Part shown: in pieces, positions 8,290 through 9,524 of the stretch | Numbering within the stretch: the stretch's first letter is position 1 | How the letters are laid out: each line of letters begins with the position of its first letter | Assembly: GCA_002338895.1 (NCBI GenBank) | Contig: DDJH01000248.1 | Coordinates: forward strand, 11,169 to 20,692 | Direction of reading: 5' to 3' | From: Lentisphaeria bacterium UBA1829 | GTDB lineage: Bacteria > Verrucomicrobiota > Lentisphaeria > Victivallales > UBA1829 | Length of the DNA stretch: 9,524 nucleotides | Translations under genes and position numbers: made by a program | The notes under the pieces: model-generated | Database searches by the model: none | What the model was told of the DNA's origin: nothing | The model's input: only the letters and a program-made list of their open reading frames with translations

Positions 8290-8303
8290 CAATTCTCGAA
8301 TTG
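8290..8303. repeat. Short palindrome before the long hairpin
   Basis: CAATTC-TC-GAATTG, perfect 6-bp arms around a 2-bp centre. Its right arm overlaps the outer stem of the hairpin at 8299-8349, so the two RNA structures would compete. Its role is unknown. Confidence 0.3.
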
Positions 8304-8349
8304 CAGGAGTGTGAAAGACTGAAAACGGGATTTCACACTCCTGTCAATT
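8299..8349 (+). terminator. Long hairpin, probable terminator of the regulator-glycosidase operon
   Basis: CAGGAGTGTGAAA (8304-8316) and TTTCACACTCCTG (8331-8343) form a perfect 13-bp stem with a 14-base loop. Beyond one bulged T (8344), AATTG/CAATT adds five more pairs. It lies 71 bases after the glycosidase stop and before the promoter of the next gene, the usual place for a terminator. The T-rich tail is weak (TTTTCTG) and partly drawn into the outer stem, and the loop is long, so this is not a classic rho-independent terminator. mRNA-end stabilisation or a binding site are alternatives. Confidence 0.5.
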
Positions 8350-8408
8350 TTCTGTTCAGAGGTGTTTCCTGGAAGGAAGATTTCAGCAATGTGAGTTCTT
8401 GAGAAAAC

Positions 8409-8437
8409 TTGATATTGATGTTTTTCCGTTGTATTTT
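8409..8437 (+). promoter_or_regulatory. Putative sigma70-type promoter of the phosphoglycerol-transferase-like gene
   Basis: TTGATA (8409-8414), a 17-bp spacer and TATTTT (8432-8437) in an AT-rich stretch give good hexamers at ideal spacing. The transcript would start near 8444, leaving a leader of about 35 bases with GGAGGA at 8465-8470. The rest of 8350-8470 holds no gene that I can support. Confidence 0.55.
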
Positions 8438-8479
8438 ATTCTCTGTTTGAATTTGTCCCTGTATGGAGGAATGAGCAGT

Positions 8480-9524
8480 ATGGTTCAATGCACATTGCAA
8501 GAGGGCGGAATGGGGGAAAAAGAGCCGCAGAAAAAATTTGTATTCCGGAGAAAGCCGTTTTTTCTTTTTTTGCTTTTCTTTCTGATCAATTCAATGACTT
8601 CCTGTTTCAGAATGGTTCTGAGCATGGAGTTTCATCTTCAAATTTTTATTGGTCTTCTTGGGTCAGCGCTGCTTGCAGCCGAGTTTTTCTATCTTCCGGT
8701 GAAAAAATGGGTTCGGGTACTTTTGATTGCAGGACTTGAGATATTCTTTCTGCTGTCTCAGACATTTTATGATTTCTGTTTTTTTATAACCGGTTCCGAT
8801 ATTACGAAGGAGGCGCTTGGCAATATCGGAGTTCTTCAGATGGATGCGGCCTTTGCCCTCTGGAAATTCTGGTTTTTCTTTGGGGGGGGCTATTTTCTGA
8901 TTTGTGTCGCGTGTTGTGTTCTTCTTTCGTTGTTTTATCCGCGGGAGAAAGGAACCGTCCGGTGGTATTTTCGGATCGGCATTCTGCTTGTCGGACTGAT
9001 TCTGGTTCTGCAGGCACCATCTCTGCAGGTTTTGTATATGACAGAAATCCGGAATGAAACTTATACATCGAAGGAATTCTCTGAAAGCGGGATCAAGTTC
9101 TCCCGATTGAATAAAACCGACATTGAGGCGCTGCCGTTGAAAAACATTCTTCATATCTATCTGGAATCGTTTGATTCCCGATTTCTGGATGAAAAACGAT
9201 TTCCGGAACTTCTTCCCAATCTGAAAAAACTGATGAAGGAGGGTTTGGTATTTTCTCATGTCAGCAATGCTCCGCTTGCGAATTATACATTTGGGGGAAT
9301 TTATGCTTCCATTATGGGAATCAACGCGGTCCCGGAACATTTTTCCATGGCAAGAGGAGTTCATGGCGGGATCCGTTATCAGTATGGGGCCCAAATGCCT
9401 TCTCTTGTTTCCATTTTGAAGCAGGCAGGGTATTTTCAAACTTTTCTGAATGGTCCGGATATTCAGTTTGCTGGAATGGGGCCGTTTTTAAAACGGGAGG
9501 GAATGGATGAAGCACCATGCGGGA
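8480..9524 (+). CDS. LTA synthase / OpgB-like phosphoglycerol transferase (sulfatase superfamily), 3' end cut
   Basis: The first 348 residues of a membrane-anchored enzyme of the alkaline phosphatase/sulfatase superfamily. Relatives (LtaS, OpgB/MdoB) transfer phosphoglycerol to teichoic acid or periplasmic glucans on the outer face of the membrane. Seen: a basic N terminus, hydrophobic segments at about residues 26-43, 53-72, 78-103, 128-152 and 163-179, then an external domain. There NILHIYLESFDS carries E229, the expected metal ligand, FPELLPNLKKL follows at 241-251, and ANYTFGG holds T270, matching the catalytic threonine; AS-MG at 276-280 matches OpgB-type proteins. The Asp-His metal ligands lie beyond the right edge. 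ATG 8480 is chosen because GGAGGA at 8465-8470 is nine bases away; ATG 8471 would be too close, and ATG 8510 is also possible. Base composition is clearly more AT-rich than upstream genes. The true acceptor is unknown, and a related alkaline-phosphatase-fold transferase is possible. Confidence 0.8.
   Translation, partial: MVQCTLQEGGMGEKEPQKKFVFRRKPFFLFLLFFLINSMTSCFRMVLSMEFHLQIFIGLLGSALLAAEFFYLPVKKWVRVLLIAGLEIFFLLSQTFYDFCFFITGSDITKEALGNIGVLQMDAAFALWKFWFFFGGGYFLICVACCVLLSLFYPREKGTVRWYFRIGILLVGLILVLQAPSLQVLYMTEIRNETYTSKEFSESGIKFSRLNKTDIEALPLKNILHIYLESFDSRFLDEKRFPELLPNLKKLMKEGLVFSHVSNAPLANYTFGGIYASIMGINAVPEHFSMARGVHGGIRYQYGAQMPSLVSILKQAGYFQTFLNGPDIQFAGMGPFLKREGMDEAPCG
8882..8889 (+). repeat. G8 homopolymer tract inside the phosphoglycerol-transferase-like gene
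   Basis: Eight consecutive G encode Gly135-137 between membrane segments. The frame is intact with eight G. Losing one G would give a TGA within a few codons, and gaining one would lead to a stop about 60 codons on. Such runs in surface-modifying genes can act as slippage-based on/off switches, but one sequence shows no variation. Confidence 0.6.

Noticed and set aside
8663..9439. Minus-strand frame of 258 codons opposite the phosphoglycerol-transferase-like gene
   Set aside because: The plus strand encodes membrane segments followed by the conserved LESF and YTFGG motifs of a real family; the minus frame has no motif.
1..9524. CRISPR array, tRNA/rRNA gene, insertion sequence or phage module
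   Set aside because: I looked for direct repeats with regular spacing, cloverleaf-like segments, transposase motifs and terminal inverted repeats and found none. Frequent TCCGGA hexamers reflect codon bias (CGG, CCG, GGA), not a repeat array.

Overview
The window carries five protein genes from a moderately GC-rich bacterial chromosome, two of them cut by the window ends. Codon use is strongly biased to CGG/CCG/GGA and the hexamer TCCGGA is everywhere. Together with a LacI-family regulator driving a family-78-type glycosidase, this resembles sugar-degrading members of the Planctomycetota-Verrucomicrobiota-Lentisphaerota group (Victivallis-like organisms come to mind). That assignment is an impression; no marker gene is present to prove it.

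Left half, minus strand (1-4801): a tight three-gene unit read right to left. It holds zwf (glucose-6-phosphate dehydrogenase), a multi-pass GT-C-type membrane glycosyltransferase, and sbcC (SMC-like ATPase of the SbcCD nuclease; its N-terminal 610 residues are present and it runs off the left edge). zwf overlaps the membrane gene by 14 bp, and the membrane gene overlaps sbcC by 4 bp (ATGA). Only zwf has a strong ribosome binding site, so the two downstream genes probably depend on translational coupling. The functions (NADPH supply, envelope glycan, DNA repair) are not obviously related, and sbcD is not in its usual place directly upstream of sbcC.

Centre (4802-5023): a divergent control region of about 220 bp. 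It holds two outward-facing promoter-like elements of nearly the same sequence (TTGCAT, 16 bp, TATCT), a small hairpin, an inverted repeat touching the rightward -35, and a near-palindrome with central CG at the expected rightward start point. The last is a plausible LacI-type operator.

Right half, plus strand (5024-8227): a LacI-family repressor gene followed 24 bp later by a 719-residue alpha-L-rhamnosidase-like (GH78) enzyme without a signal peptide. Together they look like a small self-regulated operon for breaking down an imported rhamnoside or related oligosaccharide. No transporter is in view.

Right end (8228-9524): a palindrome-rich intergenic stretch with a long perfect hairpin, then a sigma70-like promoter and the first 348 residues of a membrane-anchored LTA-synthase/OpgB-like phosphoglycerol transferase of the alkaline phosphatase/sulfatase superfamily. 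This gene is clearly more AT-rich than the rest and contains an in-frame run of eight G. I see no convincing new multi-gene system. The best leads are the duplicated divergent promoter element, the candidate operator, the unusual zwf/GT-C/sbcC coupling and the G8 tract.
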